From: Seriola aureovittata
Lineage: Eukaryota > Chordata > Actinopteri > Carangiformes > Carangidae
Length of the DNA stretch: 64,000 nt
NCBI RefSeq assembly: GCF_021018895.1
Contig: NC_079381.1
Location: forward strand, 14,080,501 to 14,144,500
Reading direction: 5' to 3'
Shown: positions 13,436 to 26,100 of the stretch, one piece after another
Layout: every line of letters begins with the position of its first letter
Numbering within the stretch: position 1 is the stretch's first letter
Position numbers and translations under genes: made by a program
Notes under the pieces: model-generated
Seen by the model: only the letters and a program-made list of their open reading frames with translations
What the model was told of the DNA's origin: nothing
Database searches by the model: none

Positions 13436-14749
13436 GTTAGAGAGTTAAACATGGAAGGATTGCTCATGTTAAAGAGGACAGTTTTTTTTTTAATACTTAG
13501 GCGGGGATTCTGATTAGAGCTGCGTTCATAATTCAATTAAGGATGATTCAGTTTAAACAGAAATTATGCATGATACTGTTAATGACTGTCATATTAGTGC
13601 TTTGTGTTACATTATGATCATCTGAATGAAAGAAAATTAGCCATTAAAGGTTTTTACTCTCTCAGGTTTAACAACATGATCAACCTCTTATTTTTGTTAA
13701 TTATGATGGTTTGGCAATGTTAATTAGTTAATACATCTCAGGCCAGTAAAAATGTTTCTATAAATTGATTGAATGAGACATTGCATTCTGTTCTAAACAT
13801 TTGAAGTGTTACGACGATGTTATCACAGTTACATCCCGTATTGAATAAAATGTTCCATTCATTCCATTTATTAAGGGCCCAGTTAAGAGGAAAAACAATC
13901 TACACATCCTACAATGCTCAGAGTTTATTGTTGTATGTTTTCTACTTCATCACTGTAACATAGGGACCACTCATGACAGAAACCCCCCTAAAATGTTTAA
14001 CCACGGATTTACTTTTAATACATTTCAGTGTTTGCATTGCAATATGACAATGTAGCTCCCAACCCACAAATGCTGTTCTTTTATTTTCCAGGAGTGTGTT
14101 CATCATGGCCATGATCAGCGAATGCTTCTTTGACCTTTTGTTGCTGTCCACTGGCAACAATCTTTCCAGATAATAACCCGGATATCAGGAAAGCTGGGGC
14201 CTTCACTGAAGGACCCTCATTGTAGTGATGTGTGCATATGGAGGCCGTACAACCGCAGGGGCAGAGCCGAGTGCATGTGTTGGTGTATTGTATGGGACAG
14301 GCGGTGTCATACCAGGGCCTTAACAGGCCTACTGATCGTCCCTGTAGAGAATAAGGATAAGGGGAAGGTCTGTCTTCATCATGTCCCAAGGCTCTGAGTA
14401 CAACTGGGGAGCCTGCTAGCAGAAGCTGGTGTGCCTGTTTACCATCTTACCAGGGGTCCCCACAGTCGGCGGCAGCGCCTCGTCTGCACGGACTAGAAAT
14501 GTCTTGTGAGTACGGGCAAACACGCTGTGAAGACAAGAATATGGAAGCTGACAGAAATAAACGCGGGTTGGGGGTGAGGCGAGAGGCAGAGAGGCAAAGG
14601 GAGAAGCAGCGAGCGATGGGGGTCCCGAAGTGCTGAAGAGATTGTGCTGGCATGGTGGCCAGAGGCCTTTCAGCTGAGTGGGCACCACTACCTCTCCTTC
14701 CTCTCCCTCTGAGGAGCTGCGTGCTGGTGCTCAGATGCTGGGGAAGTGT

Positions 14750-14792
14750 GTGTGACACACAGACACACACACACACAAACACAAACGCACAG
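14750..14792. repeat. Imperfect CA microsatellite
   Basis: CACACAGACACACACACACACA followed by AACACAAACGCAC variants. Confidence 0.85.
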
Positions 14793-15540
14793 TCAGACAC
14801 CGCTGTGGCCTCATCGCCTGCATTCACTCACCATCGCGTTTATCTCCAGCTGTGTGTGCCAGTGCCTCTGTGTCTGTGTGTTAGCGTGGTGTGTGCACTT
14901 TAAATCACAGACACGCACTTATACATTTAGTGGTGCACTTGTTTGTGTGTAGCCACTGTTTATTGTGTTACCTCTGATCAGTCCTCAGATCTTGGGACCA
15001 CAGCATCACTTAACTGATGAGATTTCTAACAGTGCCAGCGGGCAGTCTGTACATGATACATAACAGACATGATATATGTCCGTGTGTTGGTAAAACTAGA
15101 TATGAGCTGGATGTTGGCAGAGACTGAATCCAGGAGCACAGAGAGAAAAAACAACAGAAGAAACATAAGTGATATGTCTAGAATACATCTTTTAACATGC
15201 TTGAGTACGTACTGTAAGATGTTTTCAGTTATAGGTGGAAATGGAAGTGTGTCAAGCCAAAGAAATGTCAACACATCCTGGATTAACTGGTTTCTTTTCC
15301 CCAGTGGGTAATCGATTCCAGTAGCATGGCTCATTGTGGAAGTATTAAGAAGTTTGCGCCGTGTCTTGACAACTGTGTCTATTTTTTCTCTTTTGTTTTC
15401 TTTACTCTCGCGCTGTAACTCATTCCCCATCCCTCCTAAATCTCTATCTTCGTCCACTCATTCCATCTTCAAAAACAAACTTGTTGAACTTGACAAAGTA
15501 AGACAAATAAAGAGAAAGTCTCTTACATGGAGAAGACGGT

Positions 15541-15551
15541 GGGGGGGGGGG
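15541..15551. repeat. G11 homopolymer
   Basis: Eleven G after GACGGT. Confidence 0.85.
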
Positions 15552-15768
15552 CACATAGAAGTGTGAGACAAATGCCAAATGAAGAAAGGGAGTGAGATTT
15601 AGGTGAAAGAGAAGATGATGTATATAGATCGTGATGGGGGCAGATTGCTGAGAAGTTCAGGACCTAATGATAACTCACGAATACATATTCTCTGTACGTC
15701 ACACTCTGTTTCTTCGTCTCGTGTCCCTAACTACCCTGATTTTCCTCCATACTTCTCACCCTCAGTTT

Positions 15769-15780
15769 GGGGGGGGGGGG
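15769..15780. repeat. G12 homopolymer
   Basis: Twelve G after CTCAGTTT and before CCTAGAG. It is the second poly-G within 240 bases. Confidence 0.85.
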
Positions 15781-16347
15781 CCTAGAGCAGGGCAGAGGTT
15801 TGGGGCTGGGGTTAGGGAGAACGTAGCGGCGCCGGGGTGCTGCAGATGCAGTAAAGCGATTCTGATTTGTGCCCACAGCCATCAGCATCACTCTGCTCGG
15901 CTTGTCAGTCTGTAGGAGCGTCAAAGCACACGGTCCGGGACTGCTGTCACTAGCAGTAATAGATATCATTTCAAAACCATCGGACCTGCCCATTGTGTCT
16001 GGCTCAAGCCAGTGGCTGGGGCCCACCTTGGCCACGGTTGGATGGGCCTACTCCGCATGCAGCACACAGGGGCCCCGGCGCCGGGCTTAAATGTTGGGTC
16101 ACGGTCTGATATGTAGACATTCATGGATGGTTAACTCAGTAAATGTGTTGATACGGCCAGAGAGCTGGAGTGAGTGGATGGTTGAGAATATGGTCAGGCA
16201 TAAGCGCCGTCATGTGAGGCGGGTTTACAAGTGTAGCAAAGATGAAGGAAATTTTGGGATGAATTTTGAATGATGTCTGATATGGTTTGCATCTGGTTTG
16301 GTTGGGTCACTGTTGCAACTATCCATCGCGTGAAGGTGTCATTGACG

Positions 16348-16376
16348 CACGCACACACACACACACACACACACAC
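16348..16376. repeat. (CA)n microsatellite
   Basis: CACGCACACA then pure CA. It lies 166 bases before a GT array of opposite orientation. Confidence 0.95.
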
Positions 16377-16541
16377 TGGGTCACGTTGTCCTCCTACACC
16401 AATCAGAGCCCCTCTGCACAGCCTCTAATGACCATTAACTACGCAGCCGGTGGTGCAAAGAATCTGACATCACAAATGTCACTCTGCATTAGGCCCACAT
16501 TACATCAAGACTCCCTCCAAGATAGCTAGGCTCTCTGGCCC

Positions 16542-16692
<151 letters not shown>

Positions 16693-16732
16693 ACATCTGC
16701 AGTTTGGAACATGCATGTGTGGTCATGCGCTT

Positions 16733-16753
16733 GTGTGTGTGTGTGTGTGTGTA
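16733..16753. repeat. (TG)n microsatellite, short
   Basis: About ten TG units 40 bases beyond the larger array. Confidence 0.9.
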
Positions 16754-17597
16754 TCTGTGCCCTAATGTGTGAGGGGCATTCTTTGGCATTGAGGATGCAC
16801 TGTATACTGTATCTGTGCATGTACCTGGTGTTTTGTGCATCTGTACCTGAGCATTTGCACATGTATGTGCGTGTTCACATTTGTGTCTTTGCGTTTATTT
16901 GCATTATATGTGATCATGTTCACTCTTACTCTGTGTTTCCCACTCATTGCATTGTTGTCTCATGCACAGCTATCTTAGTGCAGGCACCTGTCATACATGC
17001 ATTCCATACAGCAGACATGCAGATCTAACCCTTTGAGAAGCCCGTTGTGGCATTGTATATTACTGACCTTGATGGATTGCTGTTTATAAAAGTGAACATC
17101 ATCATATTCATCTGTGCTATTAGCTGAATGCAGTTACAGTGGCTGCTATAGACCACCAAAAGAACTAGGGCACCCAAAGAGCACATGACACCGTCTGCTT
17201 ACAGAATTGCCTGGTGACAATATGCCCCGAGCAAATAACAGGGTCATTCACTGTGTTAGCCAACTATATAATTAGTGGGGCACTTACATTTTTATAAATG
17301 TTGTTGAACGTACAAAGTTTCCATTGTGACACTGTGCTAGTGCACACACCACTGCTGTCTACTATAAGTTCTATTTTTTTTATTTACGATGAGAGGAGGT
17401 TTCCATGTGTGCTTTGAGCAAAACGTATTTGCTGCTGTTCAATAGTAATGAATCCAAGAAGTACTGCATTCTCACCCACCTCTGTTTCTGTTGCACTTTG
17501 TTGCATTTTGCTCTTGTCGACCAACTTTTCCACCTCAGTTGAGTGTAAAAACTTTTTTTGTGATTTTTTTTTTTGTTGAGAATATCGTTTCCACTCA

Positions 17598-17633
17598 GTT
17601 TTTATTTATTTATTTATTTTATTATTTATTTGT
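17598..17633. repeat. (TTTA)n microsatellite
   Basis: TTTATTTATT units with one TTTTATTA irregularity. Confidence 0.85.
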
Positions 17634-17932
17634 GAATTGAAAATGTGCAGAAAAACACATGGCTCTAACACTTCCTCATATCAGCGGCATCTGAACATGG
17701 GTCATCAGATCCAACGAAATGCGAATATGTCGTGGATCTACATCTTTGTGCTGATGCAGCTGTTGGTTAGATTGTCATCAGAATCTGTACCGGACTGTTT
17801 TATTGCATGTGATACATTATACTACAGCGTAGTTTCATTTGATAATTAATCTTTGAACAGTAAAGCAGAACAAACCGGAAAAAATTGTGCTCGACTCATG
17901 CTTCTTATGTTGTCTTAAATATGCATTGATTT

Positions 17933-17952
17933 AAAAAAAAAAAAAAAAAAAA
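17933..17952. repeat. A20 homopolymer
   Basis: Twenty A between TTGATTT and GATTGG. Confidence 0.9.
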
Positions 17953-18159
17953 GATTGGTATGATTAAAGCTGCACTTGTTCCCCGCAGGTTGAAAAAACA
18001 TTCATTTTTCAATTGAAAACCTTATGTTAAACACTAAATCACTAAAGGAGCTGAGATTATTTAGGATTACTTTGGGCCATGGTTTTGCGAGGTCTTTGGC
18101 ATTACATGAGGAACAAGTGTCTCATCGCTGGTTCCCGGAGAGAGATGTGTGAATGAGCT

Positions 18160-18272
18160 CAGGTGAAGGAGAGAAGGGAAAATGAGAGAGACAGACAGAG
18201 AAATGGATGGATGGATAAGGGAGGGAAAGAGGAAGAGAGAGAGAGACAGCGAGAGAGAATAGAGATCAACAG
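18160..18272 (+). repeat. Purine-rich GA/GGA block
   Basis: Almost uninterrupted purine, with GAGA, GACAGACAGA and three GGAT units. A long polypurine strand can form triplex (H-DNA). Confidence 0.7.
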
Positions 18273-18319
18273 TAAGTTGACAGAAAGTGCTTACGACGCA
18301 CTGCCACTTTGCCTCAGCT

Positions 18320-18342
18320 CCCCCTCCCCACCCCCCACCCCC
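18320..18342 (-). other. G-quadruplex motif on the minus strand
   Basis: The plus strand reads C5-T-C4-A-C6-A-C5. The minus strand therefore has four G runs with single-base loops, among the most stable quadruplex patterns; the plus strand could form an i-motif. Confidence 0.75.
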
Positions 18343-18668
18343 TCTGCCTCCTCCCCCCTCTTACATGCTCTCGTCAGCTAATTATCCGGAATTAGAATCT
18401 TCTTTCACACCAGTGGTGTCAGGGTGCCTTAGCTTGATCTGTCAAGGCCCCTCATGACTGGGTGCTAAACTCACGACAGTTGATGAGTGCGAAGCCCGCC
18501 ACAGCTAATTGTAAGTGAAAAGCTGGACAGGACTGACAGTGCAGGAAAGCAGAGAGAGGGGAGGGAGGGCTCTTTGTTTGAGGACAGATGAAGGAGGGAG
18601 GGTTTTGTTTGTGTTTCGCAGGTGGGAAGAGGGGTGGCATTGTGAGCTGGTGCCCATGTTTGATGACC

Positions 18669-18706
18669 GGGTGGGGGTGGGGGGGGGCAAAGGGAGGGAG
18701 AAGGGG
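18669..18706 (+). other. G-quadruplex-capable G-rich run
   Basis: GG-GGG-TGGGGG-TGGGGGGGG-type runs, then GGGAGGGAGAAGGGG, giving at least four G3+ runs with short loops. Confidence 0.6.
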
Positions 18707-18923
18707 AGGTTTAAGGGTCCTGCGGCACTGAAATATCTGCTCAGCAAGGAGGAAAAAAAATGGAAGAGAGGGAGGAAAAGAGAAGGAGGAAGCCAAGTGT
18801 GAAAAAAACAGGTAGGTGTGATGAAGGAGGACAACAAATCCTTTCTTTCAGGGCATGTCGGCCAGGATCTTGCTCATCAGTCCTCATGGCCTGTGACCAC
18901 CATCAGCATGACAACACAGGGGC

Positions 18924-18952
18924 TGTGTGTGTGTGTGTGTGTGTGTGTGCGC
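18924..18952. repeat. (TG)13 microsatellite
   Basis: Pure TG ending GCGCCC. Confidence 0.95.
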
Positions 18953-21383
18953 CCTTGTGTGTCCATACATATTTATACATTTACATTTGTTTTGTTTTTT
19001 ATATTTGTGTGCTACTGTGCCGCATGTCGCAGCATACTATATGTCTGTGCACGTGTGTTTGTTAAGGACACGATTTGCATTTTAGTGTGTTTGTGTGGCT
19101 GTGTGTCAAAGCATGTATAAATCAATCAGTTAAGTTATTCTACAAATTTAAAATAACATCAGTTTATATTCAAGCAATATATACAATATTATAAAAATGC
19201 ATCAGAGGCAGACTGATCTTCAAGGATAAAAAATACTCTTTTGTTACAGATCTGGTTTTTCCGTTTGTATTTCTCTTCGCAGATGAGAGTGTATGTGCAC
19301 TCTACGCCTTTGTATGCCAGTTGGCCTGCTATGAATGTCTGTTAATGTAATCTTGGGTTAAATGCTTCCTTGCCAGGCCAAATTAAGTGTGTCACCGGCA
19401 CAAAGAGGGCGTGATGTGGCATGATGGGAGGTTGGCACCTGTCTCTTCAGGGCATCTGAGTGTCTGACGATGGCAGAGTCGACTCTATTCGCACAGTCAG
19501 TCGACAAACAAATAGTCTCATAACATTTTTGGAGACACACAAACCCTGAAACATAACAGTTTGTCAAATAATGTGTACATTAGACTCCTGAATAAGAGAA
19601 TGAAATGAATTAGAATGTATCAAATTTTTTGTATTTTTATCAAATTGCTACATTTAGTCAATATCAACAACTTTAATAGTGTATTTGGTTCAAATCTCCC
19701 CAATTTTACATAGCAGTTTCTGTTTTGAAATTTCACTCATATTAGAAATGTTCAACATACAAGCTAGAAGTTGATAATTAGAATTGATAGGGTTAGATAT
19801 TTTAATATTAAAGAAACCAGGCAGGTATGTCTACCTCTGATGGCGCTTAAATTCTTGCTTCTTCTATGAGAATATATTCCTCTCACACTCACATAAAGAC
19901 ACCTTCCTCAATTTGTTAAAATATTGGGGAATCAAACAAAATTGCTAAGAAACATTCTCAACAGTCTTTTTTTTTTTTTTTAACTCTTTTATTTTATTAT
20001 TTTCAGACCTGTGTTTTACTCCTCCACAGAGGAGTGCTAATTGTCTGAACAATGATAACTCATTGTTGTGTTAATGATTATACCCATTATCTTATAAATC
20101 CGGAGGAGCTGTTGACCTTCCATTTATGTGTTTGCTCGAAAACTAAACAGGCAGCCACCGGGATTCAGCAGTCAGCCAGCAGCCTCCACTCCAATAGTAC
20201 TTTCACCCACTCAAAGGCTGGAAACAGCTTTTTTTTTCCTGCTAGTGTAGATTTGTGTGGATTAGGCCTCAGCTCTACAGCCGAGGGCTTGGAGAGACTC
20301 TGTGCAGAATAGGCCAGGAAGCTGTTTGGAATTGGATGTTGTTCCTCCCCTCTCATCATTACTCTCAAACCCTCACAAAGGCCCCAAATCTCCCAGTGCC
20401 TTTGAACCTGTGTTTCAAAATGAAAGACATGTCCAATGGAGGGTCTTTCCTTATTCTTCTTTTTACTGAAAGGAGGAGAGAGGGAGAAATAGAGGGAAAA
20501 AAGGAGCTTTAGAGCCTCATTTTCCCTTCTGCTCTACCTCCTTGGTTTTCTTCCGGCCCTGAGCCACTTGTTGGAGGAAAAGGCAAATTTCTGGAAAAAT
20601 TCCTAGAGGTTTTCTTTTTTTCCTCCCCCAATCAACCAGTGCCCTCATCCCCTATTTTTTCGCAGAGAAGGAGAGAGCAAAAGAGCGAGAGAGAGAAAAA
20701 AAAGCGAGGGGAAACATGGTTAAAGGAGGGGACGAGAAAGAGGGGACTCTGGAGACAGCTGTTGGAGAGGTTAGTTAGAGATTTCCAGCCATTAACTTCA
20801 GTCCGAGCCAGCTCGCCCACTTGAAGCAGACAAGGGCCGGGGTAAGCCAGACTCCCAATATGAAAAGGGACGGGACCCAGCTTGATCTTGTGGGGAAATT
20901 GTTTACAAGTGGGACCCTCAATTCCACAATGGAGCGGAGCGCAAGAAAGAGGGACGGCGAGAGAAATGGAAAGAAAGGATGGAGGAACGAAGGAAATAGT
21001 TTATTGAAAGAGTGAAACAAATCCGCCAAAGCGCAGGAGTAAAAGTGAAAGAGCATGGAGCAAGACTGATTAAGGATGGACCAATGAGGGCCTTAGACGG
21101 GTGCTGGAGGTGGGGGGTGAGGGGTGGTTAGCGGTTGTGACACAATAAGTGGAGGACCTATGGGGGTAGAGGGCAGGGGGTCTCTCTTTCTCTTTTCAAA
21201 GGCAGGATAAACAAGGAAATGAGTCTGTAATCATTTCCAGAAATTGCCTTCCTCTTTGCCGCTCTTCTCCCGGGCCGTCTACCCACCTCCGTTCATTAGC
21301 AGGCCACGGTCTGATTAAAGAATTTCATTGTCCCAAAGAGTGACAAAAAGAGAGGATCTTTAATCCACTGCTGTCAGCCTGAG
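18953..21383. other. No gene recognised; purine-rich and candidate regulatory stretches
   Basis: The segment 19100-19760 is A+T-rich. 20450-20760 and 20930-21060 are purine-rich. 21200-21383 has motifs such as GTCTGATTAAAG and TTTCATTGTCCCAAAG and leads into the perfect hairpin; it could be regulatory, without proof. Confidence 0.5.
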
Positions 21384-21454
21384 GGACCAGGGTGGCAGTA
21401 AAAACACAAAAACCATACCTGATGGTTTTTGTGTTTTTACTGCCACCCTGGTCC
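21384..21454. repeat. Perfect 32-bp inverted repeat with 7-nt loop
   Basis: The left arm (21384-21415) starts GGACCAGGGTGGCAG. The right arm (21423-21454) is its exact reverse complement. The loop is TACCTGA (21416-21422). The 71-nt unit is the size of a microRNA precursor hairpin, but a mismatch-free stem is unusual for an old miRNA. A young hairpin, a short MITE or a local inverted duplication fits equally well. The 7-mer CTGCTGT occurs on both sides (21368-21374 and 21457-21463), a weak candidate target-site duplication. No known miRNA seed was recognised. Confidence 0.9.
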
Positions 21455-22588
21455 TGCTGCTGTATTTTTATTTCATGTGACAAGGGTGTACAGCCTTAAG
21501 CACCTGTCACCCAACCAATCAGATGGTACTATTGCACTGTACTGGCAGAGCACTGTTAATAAGATCATCACATGACATACATTTTTTTTTTATTTCTATG
21601 CAAATTCATAAATAATAAAAATAACATGTCAACACTATACATGTTCAAATTGTTCGCTTGAACTAAATTGGTACGCCAAAATAGAGATGGAGAAATGACC
21701 TTGATCTCATTTGCTTTCAGAAAATGTATTCAGTTTATCCGTGACCTGACAGTTCACTGTGGAAACAATGAGCTCACCACACGGAAGTCTGAATTGTAAT
21801 CCATTAATGAACCATCATATCCGTCCCTCCCGCTCTCTGTCCAGAGGTACAAAGCTCTACAGCTATTCAGGCTTTTTCTGCTGTGAAGAAGGATTCTAGT
21901 AGAAAACTGCACATCTCACTGAGTAAAAGTAAATGAGCTATTTGCTCAGTCAGATATATCAGTGGAGAATCTCTGACCTTGTCTAAATAAGCCGAATACT
22001 GTCCTTGCAGTGTGTAGGCCCATCTGTAGGTTTACGTGTTTGTATGATATGATGCATACAAATATGTGCAAATATTCATACACTTGTTCTTATGTAAGGG
22101 TGAGCACCACATGTGTATTCACAGTTAGAGGGGGCTTTGTAATTTATAATGCAATTCATTTACTTAACATACTGAGTATGCACCACCATTACAATATGTT
22201 GTATAGCCTAATGTTATTTTTGGATGATTTATCTAAAAATGATTTAGTAATAATTATGGTATAATATATATTTTTTAACTACTTAATTGGTTATTATGTT
22301 GTTTTTCCTCGTTGTCAATGATTTATAAGAGATAAGATTTATATTGCTCTTTGCACGGACCTTTTGAAGAGCTGTAATTCCCTCCTATCATGAACTGTGT
22401 AGTGTGTACCTCGAAACAGGTAGTTGATAGTGGCTTACTTCGTGTCACTAGTGTAATTGAACCTCCTGTAAGTGCAGTCACTTTAGATACAGAACACTGA
22501 TGAGATAGCATGAACTGCTAAGAATGATATTTTCCTGTGCACACACAGTAAGAAGGCACTGAAGCTCAGCAACAATGTTTTCTTAGCG

Positions 22589-22607
22589 CACACACACACA
22601 CACACAC
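22589..22607. repeat. (CA)9 microsatellite
   Basis: Pure CA between TTAGCG and TTGCAT. Confidence 0.92.
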
Positions 22608-22718
22608 TTGCATATGTGGACACCTACACTGTCTTTGGAATAATGTGCATGTGTGTTCATGTGTTTTTTGTCCCCTGGGAAGTTGTGATATAGGTAACTA
22701 TTCAGGAGACTGTCCTGC

Positions 22719-22737
22719 AAAAAAAAAAAAAAAAAAA
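22719..22737. repeat. A19 homopolymer
   Basis: Nineteen A at the 5' edge of probable repeat family D. Confidence 0.9.
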
Positions 22738-22744
22738 GACACCA

Positions 22745-23075
22745 TATAAGTTGTAGCCTATTATGACCCATTCATTGCTAGGTGATCTCTAGTAGTCGAG
22801 GTAGCCTAATCATGGCGGGAACAAAGCAGGAAGTCAGGTGACGTCGTATAAAAGAGCTACAAAGTCTGCATTAGGAGGAAGTTGAGGTGGATCGATGGCT
22901 TGACAAAACATGGGACCTACACACAGGAGAAATCCATGACCGTTCTACAACCATAACAGCATGTTTATTATTGTAACCAAGATAATGACTGTCCTCTAAC
23001 CTTAAGGAGGTACTTATTGTAACTCAAACTGCAATTTCTACCTAAAGCACGGCCTTTGCATAATAGCTTTTATAC
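22745..23075. repeat. Probable interspersed repeat family D with CRE/TATA-like module
   Basis: The segment includes 'gcgggaacaaagcaggaagt', 'caggtgacgtcg', 'tataaaagagctacaaag', 'gaagttgaggtggatcgatg' and 'cctctaaccttaaggaggta'. From memory similar strings recur in fish genomes, but only one copy is in this window, so the assignment is tentative. TGACGTC (22839-22845) lies one base before TATAAAAG (22847-22854), a promoter-like arrangement. The short ATG frame at 22812 stops after nine codons. Confidence 0.45.
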
Positions 23076-23080
23076 AGTAC

Positions 23081-23106
23081 ATATATATATATATATATAT
23101 ATATAT
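23081..23106. repeat. (AT)13 microsatellite
   Basis: Pure AT array, self-complementary and cruciform-prone. It immediately follows probable repeat family D. Confidence 0.95.
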
Positions 23107-26100
23107 CTTTTCTCTTTTTGCTTTCCTGTACTTCTTCAAAGGAGTTCTGGGTAATCCTTTTTACCATAATCCTCTCAAGCCATGTATCTGCACTCATTTC
23201 CTGCCACAAAGATACAGTATTGTCCTTTGCTTGCGTTTAAAGGGGAGTATAGTTATGGAAGGAGAGTGCGAGACGGCATTGAAAGGGCAGAAGAAGAGGT
23301 AGAAAGAGAGGAATAAATCAAAGCCATGGTGAGAAATGGTACAGAATAAAAATTAAAAAGAAAAGATGAAGATAAATAAGTTAGAATGAACATTGCTTAA
23401 AAGCAAAAGGGCGGTCTGGTGGGATGGCAGATGGTGAGTTGTGGTAGGTTAGGAGGCCTTTCCCTGTCGGGGAGGAAGTGTTTGGGTTTTATTGGTTTCA
23501 TATGACACGACAGAACCTTTTTAAGATGTTGTAGACGTGCTGGTAAAAAGGCAGTCTGCCCACCCCTGCATTAAGTGCCCCTGTGATCTCGGCCATATTT
23601 ATAGGCACTGTCTTGTGTCACATGGCTTCCATTTCTTCACTTGTTGGGACCCCCTGTGGCTGCTTTTACAAGCACAGGTATGAAGAGGTCAAGCGCACCC
23701 CTGTCAGTGGCCTGGTCAGAGAGGAGACGAGAGTGAAATACAATTCTGTATCTTTTTATTTACAAGAAAAACATTTCTTCATTATGTGACATGATGATTT
23801 TAAACTAGCAACCTTTGTTTTTACCGGAGGTGAAGAAAAATCACCGTTGTTTCAGGCTCCACAAGTTGAATGAAATGAACATCAAATTTCTCCAGACAAA
23901 GCCTGCCAGACAGCAAAGTGTTTCAAGGTCTAAAAAAACTTTTTTTATATAATTTTTATGATTTTGCAAAGAAGCGGAAACAGCAACCTCCTCTCCGGAT
24001 ATTGCACCGAAACGAGGAAGCCATTTCACCCTGTTATCCCTCCACCTCCGAGTGTTCTTACAATTTCTTTTAGGCATGTTTGTAACTCTCAACATCCAGG
24101 CTTTTTTGTTCTTCAAATGTTAGAGTCAAGTTGTGTTGAGCGGTTGTGAGTGGGGCAGCGGATGTTTTGATTTTGAGAGCAACTTGTTACAGTTTCGTTT
24201 AACCAGATAAAGCAGTTTAATAGATTTTCAAGACAATGAGGAGAGATAAAATCAAATAACTGATATTTTCTGAACTGTAGACTGTGTCACATGTAGACCT
24301 GCTGGCAGCCAAACTATAACAAGGGTGACTACAGTTAAAAGTCCACAGTCCATCCACAGCAGAGATGTTGCCAGAGTATCAAAGTCATAAATATCCGCAA
24401 CCATGATAGCAGACATTTATGGCTTTTATTTTCATATCAATAACATCCTGAGTTCATGATGCCATTGAACAGACAGATAAAGTCACACCCCCTTAAATAA
24501 ATGCCTCTTAGGATGTTGTCCAGGAATGTGAAGTTTATTGGCGTGATTACGCTGATAGTGTCATCCAGTCATGTGGAAGTGAAAATGATTTTATTTGTGT
24601 AATTTTGTCTTTCTCGTAGCTTAACTGCCTTGCTACCCGTGGGAGGTGTAATGTTCAGAAAAGTGAGTGTAGCTTCTGACTGTTTTGCATCTCTTGGAGA
24701 CTGTCAGAGCTACAGTGATGGCAAAACGTCACAGGATTCATCTTCTTTTATGGATATCTTACTTGGTTGTCAACCGACAACTAATGGACCACGGTATTGG
24801 CGAGGGCGAAGTTATGCTACTTGGAAGGTGTCATACGAATCATGGTCTGGGGACCGTGGCTATATATACTAAATTTTATAGCAAACTGAGAGATAGTTGT
24901 TGAAATATCTAGCTCTGTAAGCAAATGGAGAGACTGACGAGTGACTGGCCAACCGACATTTGCCGTCCTGGGCTCTGCTGTTTGTAAACCAAACAAGTCC
25001 ATGTCCGGTGTCAAGAAGAGGGCACCAGATTGTGAATCTTTGCTGATGAAGAGTAAAGACGTCCCTCCTCCTCCTCTCTATCTCTCTCCCCTTATCTTTC
25101 TCCCGCTCTCTAGGATGCTGCGTCTCTCCATCTTGGCCATGTGGTGTGGTGTTTTGTTTTTAGTGGGCACTAAAAACACACTGTTAAACGCAGTTTTAAA
25201 AGTTCCTAAAAGCATTTTTTCCTCTCTGGGGTTAGCACTTTAATCTACTCTCAGGTTTCACACGCTGCATGAGAACACCTGTGGAGAGGAATGAAATAAG
25301 CTAGGTTAGAAAGCTCCCACACAGCGTAGACCTCCTTGTAAAAATGAAGAAGGAGAAGGCTAATCAGATTTATTGTTTTAATCATAGAAGGAGGTGTCTC
25401 TCTCTGTGTGCAGATGACTTAATGACCTCTGAAATATACAAGCTGGAGTCCTTCGCAGCTTAGATCTGAGAGACAGAGATTAAATCCTCATCTGTCCTGG
25501 TTCATCTCAGCGGCTGCTCCTTGTTATCTAATCCATTGCTTTATGATGATCAATGCCCAACAGGTAAAGCGGGGAAAAGAAGGAGAGAGTCGAGAAGAAA
25601 AGGATGTTCTCTTTAATTGAACCTTTTTACAAGTTCCTAAGTCACGTCATCAAATCAAGGTCGTCTGTTTGACTTCATCGTTGTTGCATGGCTGCTGCGC
25701 GTCCTTACAGCCACGTCCCACACTGTGGTTCAGAGAGAAGAGGGTACGATAAGGTCAGCTCCAAACGTGACGAGGCTCACAGAGAGGAGGCTCTTTCCTC
25801 TTTCTACTGTCTCGTAAAGATGATTTTTATTTGCACTTTTTCCACTTTTACAGTCTGCTCTGTGTGTGCAGGCAGGCATTTGAAAGGAGGAGGAGGAAGG
25901 AGTCAAGGAAGGTCCATCTCTCTCTCTTCAGGGGAGAGGACACTGGTTCTAAGAGGAAAGGGCTGTGAGTGAGTTCAAGGGAGTTCAGAATTTCCAAAAG
26001 GCCAGAGGTCGGGTTCAGAAGGGAGAGAGGTGAGCTGTTTGGAGTTTTAAGGACTTTCTTTTTATCTGGTGTCGGAAACAGAGAGGCTGGTGAAGTGTTA

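Larger units (their letters stand above)
13436..16340. other. No gene recognised
   Basis: A+T-rich to about 14050, then more balanced. A G+C-rich patch at 15980-16090 carries GGCCCCGGCGCCGGGC. Two poly-G tracts and one weak CA repeat are listed separately. Confidence 0.6.
16754..18159. other. No gene recognised
   Basis: GTGCAT/TGTGCA-rich decay of the neighbouring GT arrays to about 16930, then ordinary A+T-rich sequence. Confidence 0.6.
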
